In this document: piece after piece, positions 27,436 to 34,844 of the stretch
Position numbering within the stretch: the first letter of the stretch is position 1
Layout: each line of letters opens with the position of its first letter
Source: Paracoccus caeni
Lineage (GTDB): Bacteria; Pseudomonadota; Alphaproteobacteria; Rhodobacterales; Rhodobacteraceae
Length of the DNA stretch: 64,000 bases
Direction: 5' to 3'
Assembly: GCF_016629665.1 (NCBI RefSeq)
Contig: NZ_JAEPRQ010000001.1
Location: 1,116,001 to 1,180,000, forward strand
Notes under the pieces: generated by a model
What the model saw: only the letters and a program-made list of their open reading frames with translations
Databases searched by the model: none
What the model was told of the DNA's origin: nothing
Position numbers and translations under genes: made by a program

Positions 27436-27814
27436 GAAATGGCCGGTTTGGGGCTTCGTCGCGCTGTGTCTGGCGGTGTTGGTGGCGGGGCTGATCGCCA
27501 CCGGCGGTCCCGCACAGGGTCGCGCCGAGAAGCGGGATCAGGTGCGGACAGGTGATCTGTCCGCTTTGTATCAACTGCTGCTGTGCAAGGCGCGTGAGAC
27601 GGGGTCGCTCGGCACCGATCCGACGCCCACGGAAGCCTGTCCGATGACGCCGCGTCTGGCGGACCCATTCACCGCTGCGCCCTATCGGGTTGAGTTGGTG
27701 GATGCGCAGAACCTGCGCCTTTGCGCTGATTTCGAGATCGGCGTGAACAAGCAGGCGGACTACTTTACCCACGATGCTGACGGATGTCTGATCGAGCGGG
27801 TGGAACTGGAGTGA
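27428..27814 (+). CDS. Hypothetical exported or membrane-anchored protein
   Basis: 128 residues. The start at 27428 overlaps the end of the upstream membrane gene by eight bases, so the two are coupled. Helix at about 7-24 (WGFVALCLAVLVAGLIATGG), then a small domain with three cysteines and the segment RVELVDAQNLRLCADFEI that may be a beta unit. No family recognised. Likely works with the preceding membrane protein. Confidence 0.65.
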   Translation: MVRKWPVWGFVALCLAVLVAGLIATGGPAQGRAEKRDQVRTGDLSALYQLLLCKARETGSLGTDPTPTEACPMTPRLADPFTAAPYRVELVDAQNLRLCADFEIGVNKQADYFTHDADGCLIERVELE

Positions 27815-27982
27815 AGCGGCCGAAAAATGCCCGTATCCCGCATGATGGCGTCGAAATCTTCAGACATATTAACCGAGGTCGTGCTGAGCCCGCGAGATAC
27901 TGATCCCGCAAGTCACGGCCTTTGCTGGCTTTCCTTTCGTCCCATCCTGATTTAGTCAGCGAGAACCCAGAGGGAGTGCAAG

Positions 27983-28720
27983 GTGATAGAGTCTCCATTT
28001 GTTCCACCGTCAATCACTATCGCCTCTCCGGTGATCAGGGCAAAAATCTTCGCCAAACGCGCGGTCGTGGAAGGACCAGCGAAAATCGGGGGCGTCCGGC
28101 ATTTCGATGTCGATAGCTTCGGGGCGTTTTCGTTCTGCCGTGGCGGATGGTTCGGGGCGGTCAAGTCTATCGGCAGGTTCTGTTCCCTCGCGCCCGATGT
28201 CACGATCGGTCCCGACGAACACAAAACCTCCATGCTTTCCACAAGCACTTTTCTGAACAGCCATAGCTGGGACTGCGAGGAACTGGAGCAGTTTCGCGCC
28301 CGCAACAAGGACATCCTTACAAGCACTTTGGACGCTATTCGTGCGCCGACCTCGCGCAACAGAATGCAGGTGGTGATCGGAAATGACGTCTGGATCGGTC
28401 AGGGGGCGATCATCCGCAAAGGCGTGACGATTGGCGACGGCGCTGTCATCGGCGCCAACTCTGTCATCTCGCGCGATGTGGCACCTTACGAGATCGTCAT
28501 GGGCGTCCCCGCGCAGAGTTTGCGTTATCGTTTCGATATGAAGACGGTCGAGCGTTTGACCGAGGCGAAGTGGTGGGAATTCAGTCTCGAATCTCTGGAT
28601 GGCGTCCCGTGGCACGACCCGGATGCGGCCTCGATCCAACTGCTGCAGCGTCGGCAACAGAACGATTTCGCGCCCGCTGTGTATCCGCGGATCACATATC
28701 CGGCGGACACTGACGGCTGA
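27983..28720 (+). CDS. CatB-related left-handed beta-helix O-acetyltransferase
   Basis: 245 residues from GTG 27983, six bases after AGGGAG. Hexapeptide repeats form a left-handed beta helix: IASPVIRAKIF, AKIGGVRHF, VKSIGRFCSLAPDVTIGPDEH and VVIGNDVWIGQGAIIRKGVTIGDGAVIGANSVISRDVAPYEIVMGVPAQ. The H in DEHKTSMLST-like position and MGVPA are typical of xenobiotic/CatB and capsule/LPS acetyltransferases using acetyl-CoA. No surface-sugar cluster is nearby, so the acceptor is unknown. It stands alone. Confidence 0.85.
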   Translation: MIESPFVPPSITIASPVIRAKIFAKRAVVEGPAKIGGVRHFDVDSFGAFSFCRGGWFGAVKSIGRFCSLAPDVTIGPDEHKTSMLSTSTFLNSHSWDCEELEQFRARNKDILTSTLDAIRAPTSRNRMQVVIGNDVWIGQGAIIRKGVTIGDGAVIGANSVISRDVAPYEIVMGVPAQSLRYRFDMKTVERLTEAKWWEFSLESLDGVPWHDPDAASIQLLQRRQQNDFAPAVYPRITYPADTDG

Positions 28721-28763
28721 GCCTCGCGTCGGCTGACACCCCAACAGTTGCGGTCTGCCCGCG

Positions 28764-28792
28764 TGGACATCACCCTTGGGTCATCCTATAAG
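28764..28792 (+). promoter_or_regulatory. Promoter of ppaC
   Basis: TGGACA (28764-28769) and TATAAG (28787-28792) are 17 bases apart; each matches the sigma-70 consensus at five of six positions. A start near 28799 leaves a leader of about 28 bases before the ATG at 28827. Confidence 0.65.
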
Positions 28793-28826
28793 GCGCGCGA
28801 CCTCCTGACCTTGCAAAGGTGCATAT

Positions 28827-29744
28827 ATGATCAAGGTATTCGGCCATACCGCCCCCGACACCGACTCGACCGGCTCGCCCATCATCTGGGCCTGGTATCT
28901 GAACGAGGTTCGCAAAACCCCGGCAAAGGCGGTCCTGCAGGGCGAACCGAATACTGAGGCGGCGTGGATGCTGACCCGTTGGAGCCTCGACAAGCCCGAG
29001 ATCATCTCGGACGTGGCGGCGGGCGATCAATGTGTGATCGTGGATACCAACAACCCGGCTGAACTGCCTGACAGCATCAACGATGCCGATGTGATCGAGA
29101 TCATCGATCACCACATGCTGGCCGGTGGCATCAAGACTCGCGCGCCGATCAATATCACCGTCCGCCCGCTGGCCTGCACCGCCACCATTCTGCATGACCT
29201 GATCGGCGACGACATCTCGCGCGCGCCGGAAGGTGTGAAGGGCGCGATGCTGACCTGTATCCTGTCGGACACGCTGGAATTCCGCAGCCCGACCACGACC
29301 GCGCATGACCGTCATGTCGCCGAAAAGCTGGCCGCCGATCTGCGCATCAATATCACCGATTACGCGGCCGAGATGTTTGCGGCGAAGTCCGATGTCAGCG
29401 CCTTCTCGGATGAGGCGCTGTTGCGGATGGACAGCAAGGAATACGAGCTGAACGGCAAGCAGTTGCGCGTCTCGGTTCTGGAAACCACGGCGCCGCAGGT
29501 GCTGTTGGACCGCAAGGACGCGCTGATCGCCGCCATGCCGGTGGTGGCCGCGGCTGACGGTGCCGATCAGGTGCTGCTGTTCATCGTCGATATTTTGAAC
29601 GAACAGGCGACGCTGCTGGTCCCGAACGACTATGTGAAGCAGATCGCCGAAAAGAGCTTCGGCGTCGCGGTTGCAGGCGACAGTGTCGTCCTGCCGGGCG
29701 TCATGAGCCGCAAGAAACAAATCATCCCGGTATTGGCAGTCTGA
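28827..29744 (+). CDS. ppaC: Manganese-dependent (family II) inorganic pyrophosphatase
   Basis: 305 residues of the DHH family, hydrolysing pyrophosphate and pulling biosynthetic reactions forward in the cytoplasm. Motifs: FGHTAPDTDSTGS (metal ligands), VDTNNP, the DHH motif in IEIIDHHMLAG, and the C-terminal substrate motif SRKKQIIP. No CBS domains, so the short, unregulated form. Its stop overlaps the next start by one base (TGATG). Confidence 0.95.
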   Translation: MIKVFGHTAPDTDSTGSPIIWAWYLNEVRKTPAKAVLQGEPNTEAAWMLTRWSLDKPEIISDVAAGDQCVIVDTNNPAELPDSINDADVIEIIDHHMLAGGIKTRAPINITVRPLACTATILHDLIGDDISRAPEGVKGAMLTCILSDTLEFRSPTTTAHDRHVAEKLAADLRINITDYAAEMFAAKSDVSAFSDEALLRMDSKEYELNGKQLRVSVLETTAPQVLLDRKDALIAAMPVVAAADGADQVLLFIVDILNEQATLLVPNDYVKQIAEKSFGVAVAGDSVVLPGVMSRKKQIIPVLAV

Positions 29745-30613
29745 TGTCGCGCATCGTATCTTCTCTTGCACAGATCTCGCTGAATTACGACGCGGTTTAC
29801 TGTGATCTCTGGGGCTGTCTGCATAACGGCAAGGCGGCCTATCCCGCCGCGGTTGAGGCGCTGCAAACCTATCGCCGCAGCGGTGGCCGGGTGGTGCTGA
29901 TGACCAACGCACCGCGCCCGTATCCCTATGTCGAGGCGCAGCTTGACCGCATGGGCGTGCCACGCGATGCATGGGATATGGTGGTCAGTTCGGGCGATGC
30001 GGCGCAGGACGCGATGTTCGCGGGGGCGGTGGGCCAGAAGGTCTGGCACGTCGGCACCGCCAAGGATGACGGCTTTTTCAACGATATTCCGCCGGAATGG
30101 GCAGATGCGCCGCAAGTCACGCGTGTTTCGCTGGAAGAGGCTGACGGCATCGTCGTCACCGGCCCGTTCGACGAAATCAACGAGGCGCCTGAAGATTACC
30201 GCACCCGCTTCGCCGCTGCGCTGGAGCGTGGGTTGCCGCTGCTTTGCGCCAATCCCGACGTGGTCGTGGATATGGGCGAGACGCGCATCTACTGCGCCGG
30301 CGCGCTGGCCGAGTTCTATGAGGATATGGGCGGCAAATCGCTGTATTTCGGCAAGCCGCATCCGCCGATCTACGAACGCGCACATCGGTTGATGAATCTG
30401 GCGCAGAATGCGCGGATTCTGGTGATCGGCGACGGGATCAATACCGATGTGAAGGGCGCGCAGCAGGAAGGCATCGATTGCCTGTTCGTGACCGGCGGTC
30501 TTGCGGCTGACAATTTCGGCGATGATGTCGAAAACCCGGTCGGCGAGCGGCTGAACGAATGGCTGAGCCTGCATCTGATGCAGCCCGAGTTCAGCATCGG
30601 ACGTCTGCGCTGA
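29744..30613 (+). CDS. HAD-superfamily phosphatase (TIGR01459-like, class IIA)
   Basis: 289 residues. Motif I is DLWGCLHNG near residue 21, with the second acid of the usual DxD replaced by tryptophan, as in the TIGR01459 group; motif II MTNAPRP; class IIA cap; motif III KPHPPIYERA; motif IV VIGDGINTDVKGA. Related to NagD and 4-nitrophenylphosphatase enzymes; the physiological substrate is unknown. It follows ppaC with a one-base overlap, and a terminator at 30634 ends the pair. Confidence 0.88.
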   Translation: MSRIVSSLAQISLNYDAVYCDLWGCLHNGKAAYPAAVEALQTYRRSGGRVVLMTNAPRPYPYVEAQLDRMGVPRDAWDMVVSSGDAAQDAMFAGAVGQKVWHVGTAKDDGFFNDIPPEWADAPQVTRVSLEEADGIVVTGPFDEINEAPEDYRTRFAAALERGLPLLCANPDVVVDMGETRIYCAGALAEFYEDMGGKSLYFGKPHPPIYERAHRLMNLAQNARILVIGDGINTDVKGAQQEGIDCLFVTGGLAADNFGDDVENPVGERLNEWLSLHLMQPEFSIGRLR

Positions 30614-30633
30614 TAACTTTCGAATGAAGCGAT

Positions 30634-30668
30634 AAAGCCCGCGCCCAAGGTGCGGGCTTTTTGTTTTG
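30634..30668 (+). terminator. Terminator after the HAD phosphatase gene
   Basis: 9-bp stem AAAGCCCGC (30634-30642) / GCGGGCTTT (30652-30660) followed by TTTGTTTT. Clear Rho-independent terminator. Confidence 0.9.
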
Positions 30669-30981
30669 CCGGGTCATATTTTCGATTGAATTAACCAGTG
30701 CGGTCAAATGGCCCGCACAATGTTTCATATTTTCAACAGCATATTGTTAAACTTCAATGAATTACATTGATTGTCATGCTGAATAGACGGCATCATTCCG
30801 TGATTATAATGAATATATACCGTTAAGTTCAGATATGTTAAATTTGATGCAGCTCGGCAAACGATACTGAAGATATCGTCATCGCGGGCGGGAATTTCGG
30901 CTTTGGATCGAAATTCAGGGCAACGGCACTATCCGGCAGCAAGAACTGACACTTGGTCAATTTTTTCACCAGGAGCTTGCA
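30669..30981. other. AT-rich intergenic region upstream of the M15 peptidase gene
   Basis: About 310 bases, far poorer in GC than the flanks. It holds a 10-base direct repeat TCATATTTTC (30674-30683 and 30725-30734), a small inverted repeat GTGCGG/CCGCAC (30698-30718) and a perfect TATAAT (30805-30810) without a clear -35. It probably contains the promoter of the next gene and may mark acquired DNA. Confidence 0.5.
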
Positions 30982-31761
30982 ATGGGACTGTCCAGAACAA
31001 TTGCCTTTTCCGAACTGGTCATCGATCGGCGCAGAATTAACGGCGACCTTATCGGGGCGCGGAATGTAACGATGCTGACCCTGATCGGCAATCCGCGCGG
31101 CAACTATGATCAGGAATGCAGATCGCCGACGAACCGGGCCATTCTTGCGCAGACCGTGTCGCGCGATGTCGGTCCGTTCAGTGTGACCGGGTTGAAGCCC
31201 GCCGTTGAGACGCTTGAACGCATTTTGGCGCAGGTCAAACGGGAAGAGCGTGCGGTTTACGACGTGCTTGGGCATGTCGGGATGATGTGCTGTCGTTATG
31301 TGCGTGGCTCCCGCTCGGCGATTTCCAACCATTCATGGGGCACGGCGATCGATCTGACGCTTGAGGGCAGACTGGACAGCAGGGGCGATAACCGCACGCA
31401 AGAGGGGCTTTTGAAACTGCGCCCGATTTTCAATGAGCATGGGTTTTTCTGGGGTGCGGCGTTCACGACCGAAGATTCGATGCATTTCGAGGCGTCGGAT
31501 CAACTGATCCGCAGATGGGCCGATGACGGGCTGCTGAATGGAACCCCGTCTGGCACCGTCGGTTTGATCGATTTCGGTGATCGCGGATCCGCGGTCGAGG
31601 ATCTGCAGAAGAAGCTGAACCTGCTGCTTGGATTGGATCTGGATGTCGATGGCATCTTCGGTCCGGCGACACGGGCGGCGGTGATGGAGTTTCAGCGGAG
31701 CAATGGTCTTGTCGTGGATGGTATCGTCGGGCCCAAAACCAGAGAGAGACTAGAGGCGTAG
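30982..31761 (+). CDS. M15-family (VanY-type) peptidase with C-terminal peptidoglycan-binding domain
   Basis: 259 residues. Residues about 60-175 form an M15 zinc peptidase: H117 and D124 in SNHSWGTAIDL and H168 in DSMHFEAS are the three metal ligands. Residues about 195-259 form a PG_binding_1 repeat (DRGSAVEDLQKKLN, VDGIFGPATRAAVMEFQRSNGL). It should cleave peptide cross-links or D-Ala termini in the wall. There is no signal peptide, as in phage endolysins, so export would need holin, lysis or another route. No phage genes are near. The region upstream is AT-rich, hinting at transfer. RBS CAGGAG is well spaced before ATG 30982. Confidence 0.85.
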   Translation: MGLSRTIAFSELVIDRRRINGDLIGARNVTMLTLIGNPRGNYDQECRSPTNRAILAQTVSRDVGPFSVTGLKPAVETLERILAQVKREERAVYDVLGHVGMMCCRYVRGSRSAISNHSWGTAIDLTLEGRLDSRGDNRTQEGLLKLRPIFNEHGFFWGAAFTTEDSMHFEASDQLIRRWADDGLLNGTPSGTVGLIDFGDRGSAVEDLQKKLNLLLGLDLDVDGIFGPATRAAVMEFQRSNGLVVDGIVGPKTRERLEA

Positions 31762-31897
31762 GGCCTCGCGTAGCTGGCATCATTCGAGGGTTGTGGGACA
31801 GCCAAGGGCGGTTCGGTGCCTCACGCGGGGTTCTGGTATCGCAATAAAGTGACCATACCTTTGTCGTATGTGAAATTTTATTGCGCAAAAGTGAAAT

Positions 31898-31912
31898 TGC
31901 TGCTATGCAGCA
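31898..31912. promoter_or_regulatory. Near-palindromic TGC-rich site before the PhaJ-like gene
   Basis: TGCTGCTATGCAGCA differs from the palindrome at 23001 at only two central positions and fits CTGC-N3-GCAG. It lies 39 bases before the start codon. An 8-base palindrome TTGCGCAA lies just upstream (31881-31888). Confidence 0.45.
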
Positions 31913-31950
31913 TAAGTATCGCTCAATCACGTTGACCTGCCCGAGGCCCC

Positions 31951-32394
31951 ATGTTGGACAATCTTCCGCGCGGCACGATCTTTCTCGAAGATATCGAGAT
32001 CGGCATGACCCGGCATCTGCAAAAGCAGGTGACGGACGAGGATATCGGGATGTTCGCCGCCATCTCGACCGACCGCAATCCGGTGCATCTGGATGAGGAA
32101 TATGCCCGCGAAACCACATTCGAGGGGCGGATAGCGCATGGAATGCTGACCGCCAGCCTGATCTCGGCGGTGATTGGGGAACAACTGCCCGGACATGGCA
32201 CCATCTATCTGGGCCAGACGCTGAAGTTCATGGCGCCGGTTCGGCCCGGCGACATGGTGCGTGCAGAAGTGACAGTCGAAGGGATCGAATATGCGAAACG
32301 CCGTGTCACGCTTGCAACCCGCTGCATCGTGGGTGATACGGTCGTCCTGAAAGGCGAGGCGGTTGTCATGGCCCCAAGCCGGAAGTTCGACTGA
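31951..32394 (+). CDS. MaoC-type hydratase, PhaJ-like (R)-enoyl-CoA hydratase
   Basis: 147 residues, one hot-dog domain. The hydratase-2 motif is complete: D41 and H46 in STDRNPVHLD with FEGRIAHGM after it. The five-residue spacing of Asp and His is that of PhaJ, which makes (R)-3-hydroxyacyl-CoA for polyhydroxyalkanoate synthesis from beta-oxidation. PhaJ versus another MaoC dehydratase cannot be decided from sequence alone; no pha genes are in the window. The CTGC-N3-GCAG site upstream would fit PHA control. ribF begins 32 bases after the stop. Confidence 0.85.
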   Translation: MLDNLPRGTIFLEDIEIGMTRHLQKQVTDEDIGMFAAISTDRNPVHLDEEYARETTFEGRIAHGMLTASLISAVIGEQLPGHGTIYLGQTLKFMAPVRPGDMVRAEVTVEGIEYAKRRVTLATRCIVGDTVVLKGEAVVMAPSRKFD

Positions 32395-32425
32395 CGAGGC
32401 GGCATCCGCCTCATTGGGGGCGTAT

Positions 32426-33358
32426 TTGCAGATCCATCACGACTGGACAGGTTTGCCGGTAACCGCCCGCGGGGCGTCCATCGCCATGGGCAATTTCGAC
32501 GGGGTGCATCTGGGTCACCGCGCCGTCATCGATGCCGCGCGCGAGGCGTCCGATGCGCCGCTTGGCATCCTGACCTTCGAGCCGCATCCCCGCCAGTATT
32601 TCGCCCCCGACGCGCCGCCGTTCCGGCTGATGAATTCGGAATCCCGCGCCAACCGGCTGGCCCGGCTGGGCGTCGAACAGCTTTACGAATTGCCCTTCGG
32701 CCCGGTCCTTGCCGGTCTGACGCCGGAAGCTTTTGCCCGCGAGGTTCTGGTCGATGGGCTGGGCGTCAATCATGTCACCGTCGGCGCGGATTTCTGTTTC
32801 GGCAAGGATCGCGCGGGCGATGCAGAGACGCTGATTGATCTGGGCCGCAAGCTTGGCTTTGGCGTGACCGCCGTGCCGCTGGTCGGGGCGGGGGACGGGC
32901 GCGATTACAGCTCGACCGCGATCCGGCAGGCGCTGGCCGAGGGCCGGATCGAGGATGCCAGCCGCATTCTGGGCCACCTGCACCGGATCGAGGGCGAGGT
33001 GGTTCATGGCAACAAGCGTGGCCGTGAATTTGGCTGGCCCACCGCCAATATGCGGATCGACGATCTGCATGTGCCGCGCCTTGGCGTTTATGCGGTGACG
33101 GTCGATGTGCTGACCGGCGCTGACAAGCTGTCGGGCGGCGGCGTGGCCAGCATCGGCGTGCGTCCGATGTTTGGCCGCAACGAGCCGAACCTAGAAGTGC
33201 ATCTGTTCGATTTCAGCGGCGATCTTTACGGCAAGCACCTGTCCGTCGCCCTCGTCGATTTCCTGCGGGACGAGGCGAAGTTCGATTCGGTCGAGGTGCT
33301 GATCCAGCAGATCGCCAATGATGCGGATCAGGCGCGCAAGGTGCTGGCGGGCGCGTGA
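32426..33358 (+). CDS. ribF: Bifunctional riboflavin kinase/FAD synthetase, TTG start
   Basis: 310 residues. The N-terminal FAD synthetase nucleotidyl domain has GNFDGVHLGHRAVI and TFEPHPRQYF near residues 22-60 and SSTAIRQALAEG near 170. The C-terminal kinase domain has HRIEGEVVHGNKRGREFGWPTANM and NLEVHLFDFSGDLYGK. It makes FMN and FAD, needed by nuoF and the many flavoenzymes nearby. The start is taken as TTG at 32426, which gives MQIHHDW, the family's usual N-terminus; the in-frame ATG at 32363 lies inside the upstream gene. Its stop overlaps the next start by one base. Confidence 0.93.
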   Translation: MQIHHDWTGLPVTARGASIAMGNFDGVHLGHRAVIDAAREASDAPLGILTFEPHPRQYFAPDAPPFRLMNSESRANRLARLGVEQLYELPFGPVLAGLTPEAFAREVLVDGLGVNHVTVGADFCFGKDRAGDAETLIDLGRKLGFGVTAVPLVGAGDGRDYSSTAIRQALAEGRIEDASRILGHLHRIEGEVVHGNKRGREFGWPTANMRIDDLHVPRLGVYAVTVDVLTGADKLSGGGVASIGVRPMFGRNEPNLEVHLFDFSGDLYGKHLSVALVDFLRDEAKFDSVEVLIQQIANDADQARKVLAGA

Positions 33359-33798
33359 TGCGCGAGCGGTTCTGGGAAATGCCGTTGCCGAAGCTGGCCC
33401 CCGACGAATGGGAGGCTTTGTGCGACGGCTGCGGCAAATGCTGCCTCAACAAGATCGAGTTCGAGGATGATGGCGAACTGGCCTTCACCCGCGTCGCCTG
33501 CAAATTGCTGGACGGCGAGAAATGCCAGTGCAGCAGCTATCACAACCGCCATCAATTCGTGCCCGATTGCGTGGTGCTGACACCGAAGAAGATCAAGGAA
33601 GTCGCCTGGTGGCTGCCCGCGACCTGCGCCTATCGTCTGCGGCACGAGGGCAAGCCGTTGTTCAAATGGCATTATCTGATCTCGGGCGACCGCGAGACGG
33701 TGCATCAGGCCGGGATCAGCGTTCGCGGCTGGACCGTCAGTGAGCTGGAAGTGACCGAGGACGACTGGGAAGATTACATCATCGAGGATCTGTCATGA
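33358..33798 (+). CDS. YcgN-family cysteine cluster protein
   Basis: 146 residues. The cysteine cluster CDGCGKCCLNK near residue 22, then CKLLDGEKCQCSSY and CVVLTPKKIKEVAWWLPATC, fit the UPF0260/YcgN family, which likely binds an iron-sulfur or zinc centre. Molecular role unknown. The stop of ribF overlaps the start (TGATG), and its own stop overlaps the aldolase start by four bases, so ribF, ycgN-like and the aldolase are one unit. Confidence 0.92.
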   Translation: MRERFWEMPLPKLAPDEWEALCDGCGKCCLNKIEFEDDGELAFTRVACKLLDGEKCQCSSYHNRHQFVPDCVVLTPKKIKEVAWWLPATCAYRLRHEGKPLFKWHYLISGDRETVHQAGISVRGWTVSELEVTEDDWEDYIIEDLS

Positions 33799-34835
33799 AT
33801 TTCTCGTCCGACAACGCTTGGGGCGCGCATCCTGCCGTGATGCACCTGCTGGCCGAGGTGAATGACCAGCCGATGATGGCCTATGGCGCCGATCCCGTCA
33901 CCGCGCGGGCCGAGGCGGCTCTGCGCGAGTTGTTGGAAGCCCCGGAAGCGGTGATCCGTTTCGTGGCCACCGGCACGGCGGCGAATGCGCTGGCCTTGGC
34001 GCAGCTTTCGCCGCCCTATGGCCGCATCTATTGCCACGAGGATGCCCATATCGAGACCAGCGAATGTGCGGCACCTGAATTCATCAGCGGCGGGGCCAAG
34101 CTGGTGACGCTGCCGGGCGCGGACGGCAAGATCGCCCCCGATATGCTGGCCGAGGCGATCCGGCGCGGTAAGGGCGGTGGGCTGATCGCGGGCCGGAATG
34201 CTGCCGTCTCTATCGCCAATGCGACGGAATGGGGCACGGTCTATAGCGTCGATGAAGTGGCTGAACTGGCGCGGATCACCCGTCAGGCCGGGCTGGCTTT
34301 GCATATGGACGGCGCGCGGTTTGCCAATGCGGCGGCTTCGCTGGGCGTGACGGCAGCAGAACTGTCATGGCGGGCCGGGGTCGATGCGCTTTGCTTTGGC
34401 GGCACCAAGAATGGCGCAATGGCCGCAGAGGCGGTGGTGTTCTTCGATCCCGCGCAGACCGAGGGGTTCGATTATCGCCGCAAGCAGACCGGGCATGTCT
34501 TTTCCAAGCAACGCTTTCTGGCGGCGCAGATGCTTGCGCTGGCGACGGACGGGCTGTGGCTGAGACTGGCACGGCAGGCGAATGAGAAAGCGCAGAGGCT
34601 GGCCGATGGGATTCTGGCGGCGGGTGGCGCTCTGCTGGTGCCGGTGCAGTCGAATGCGGTCTTTGCGACTCTGCCATCCGAGGCGCATCGCCGCGCGCGG
34701 GATGCCGGTGCGATCTATCACCTCTGGCCGGACAAATCGGCCGAGGGGCTGGACCCGGTGCCGCTGCGACTGGTCGCGGCGTGGAACACGCCGGATGAGG
34801 ATATTCAGCGGTTCTGCGCCACCATTCTTGGCTAG
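33795..34835 (+). CDS. ltaE: Low-specificity L-threonine aldolase
   Basis: 346 residues, fold-type I PLP enzyme cleaving L-threonine to glycine and acetaldehyde. SSDNAWGAHPAV at the N-terminus, HEDAHIETSECAAPEF, LHMDGARFANAAASL and the cofactor lysine K205 in CFGGTKNGAMAAEAV are the family pattern. The alpha-proteobacterial, shorter form. It ends 9 bases before the convergent ScfR gene. Confidence 0.92.
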   Translation: MNFSSDNAWGAHPAVMHLLAEVNDQPMMAYGADPVTARAEAALRELLEAPEAVIRFVATGTAANALALAQLSPPYGRIYCHEDAHIETSECAAPEFISGGAKLVTLPGADGKIAPDMLAEAIRRGKGGGLIAGRNAAVSIANATEWGTVYSVDEVAELARITRQAGLALHMDGARFANAAASLGVTAAELSWRAGVDALCFGGTKNGAMAAEAVVFFDPAQTEGFDYRRKQTGHVFSKQRFLAAQMLALATDGLWLRLARQANEKAQRLADGILAAGGALLVPVQSNAVFATLPSEAHRRARDAGAIYHLWPDKSAEGLDPVPLRLVAAWNTPDEDIQRFCATILG

Positions 34836-34844
34836 GCGCGCCGG

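Noticed and set aside
28810..28822. ACCTTGCAAAGGT just before ppaC as another ScfR site
   Set aside because: Only a near-palindrome and not TTTGCAAA; it overlaps the ribosome-binding region of a housekeeping pyrophosphatase gene, so coincidence is more likely.
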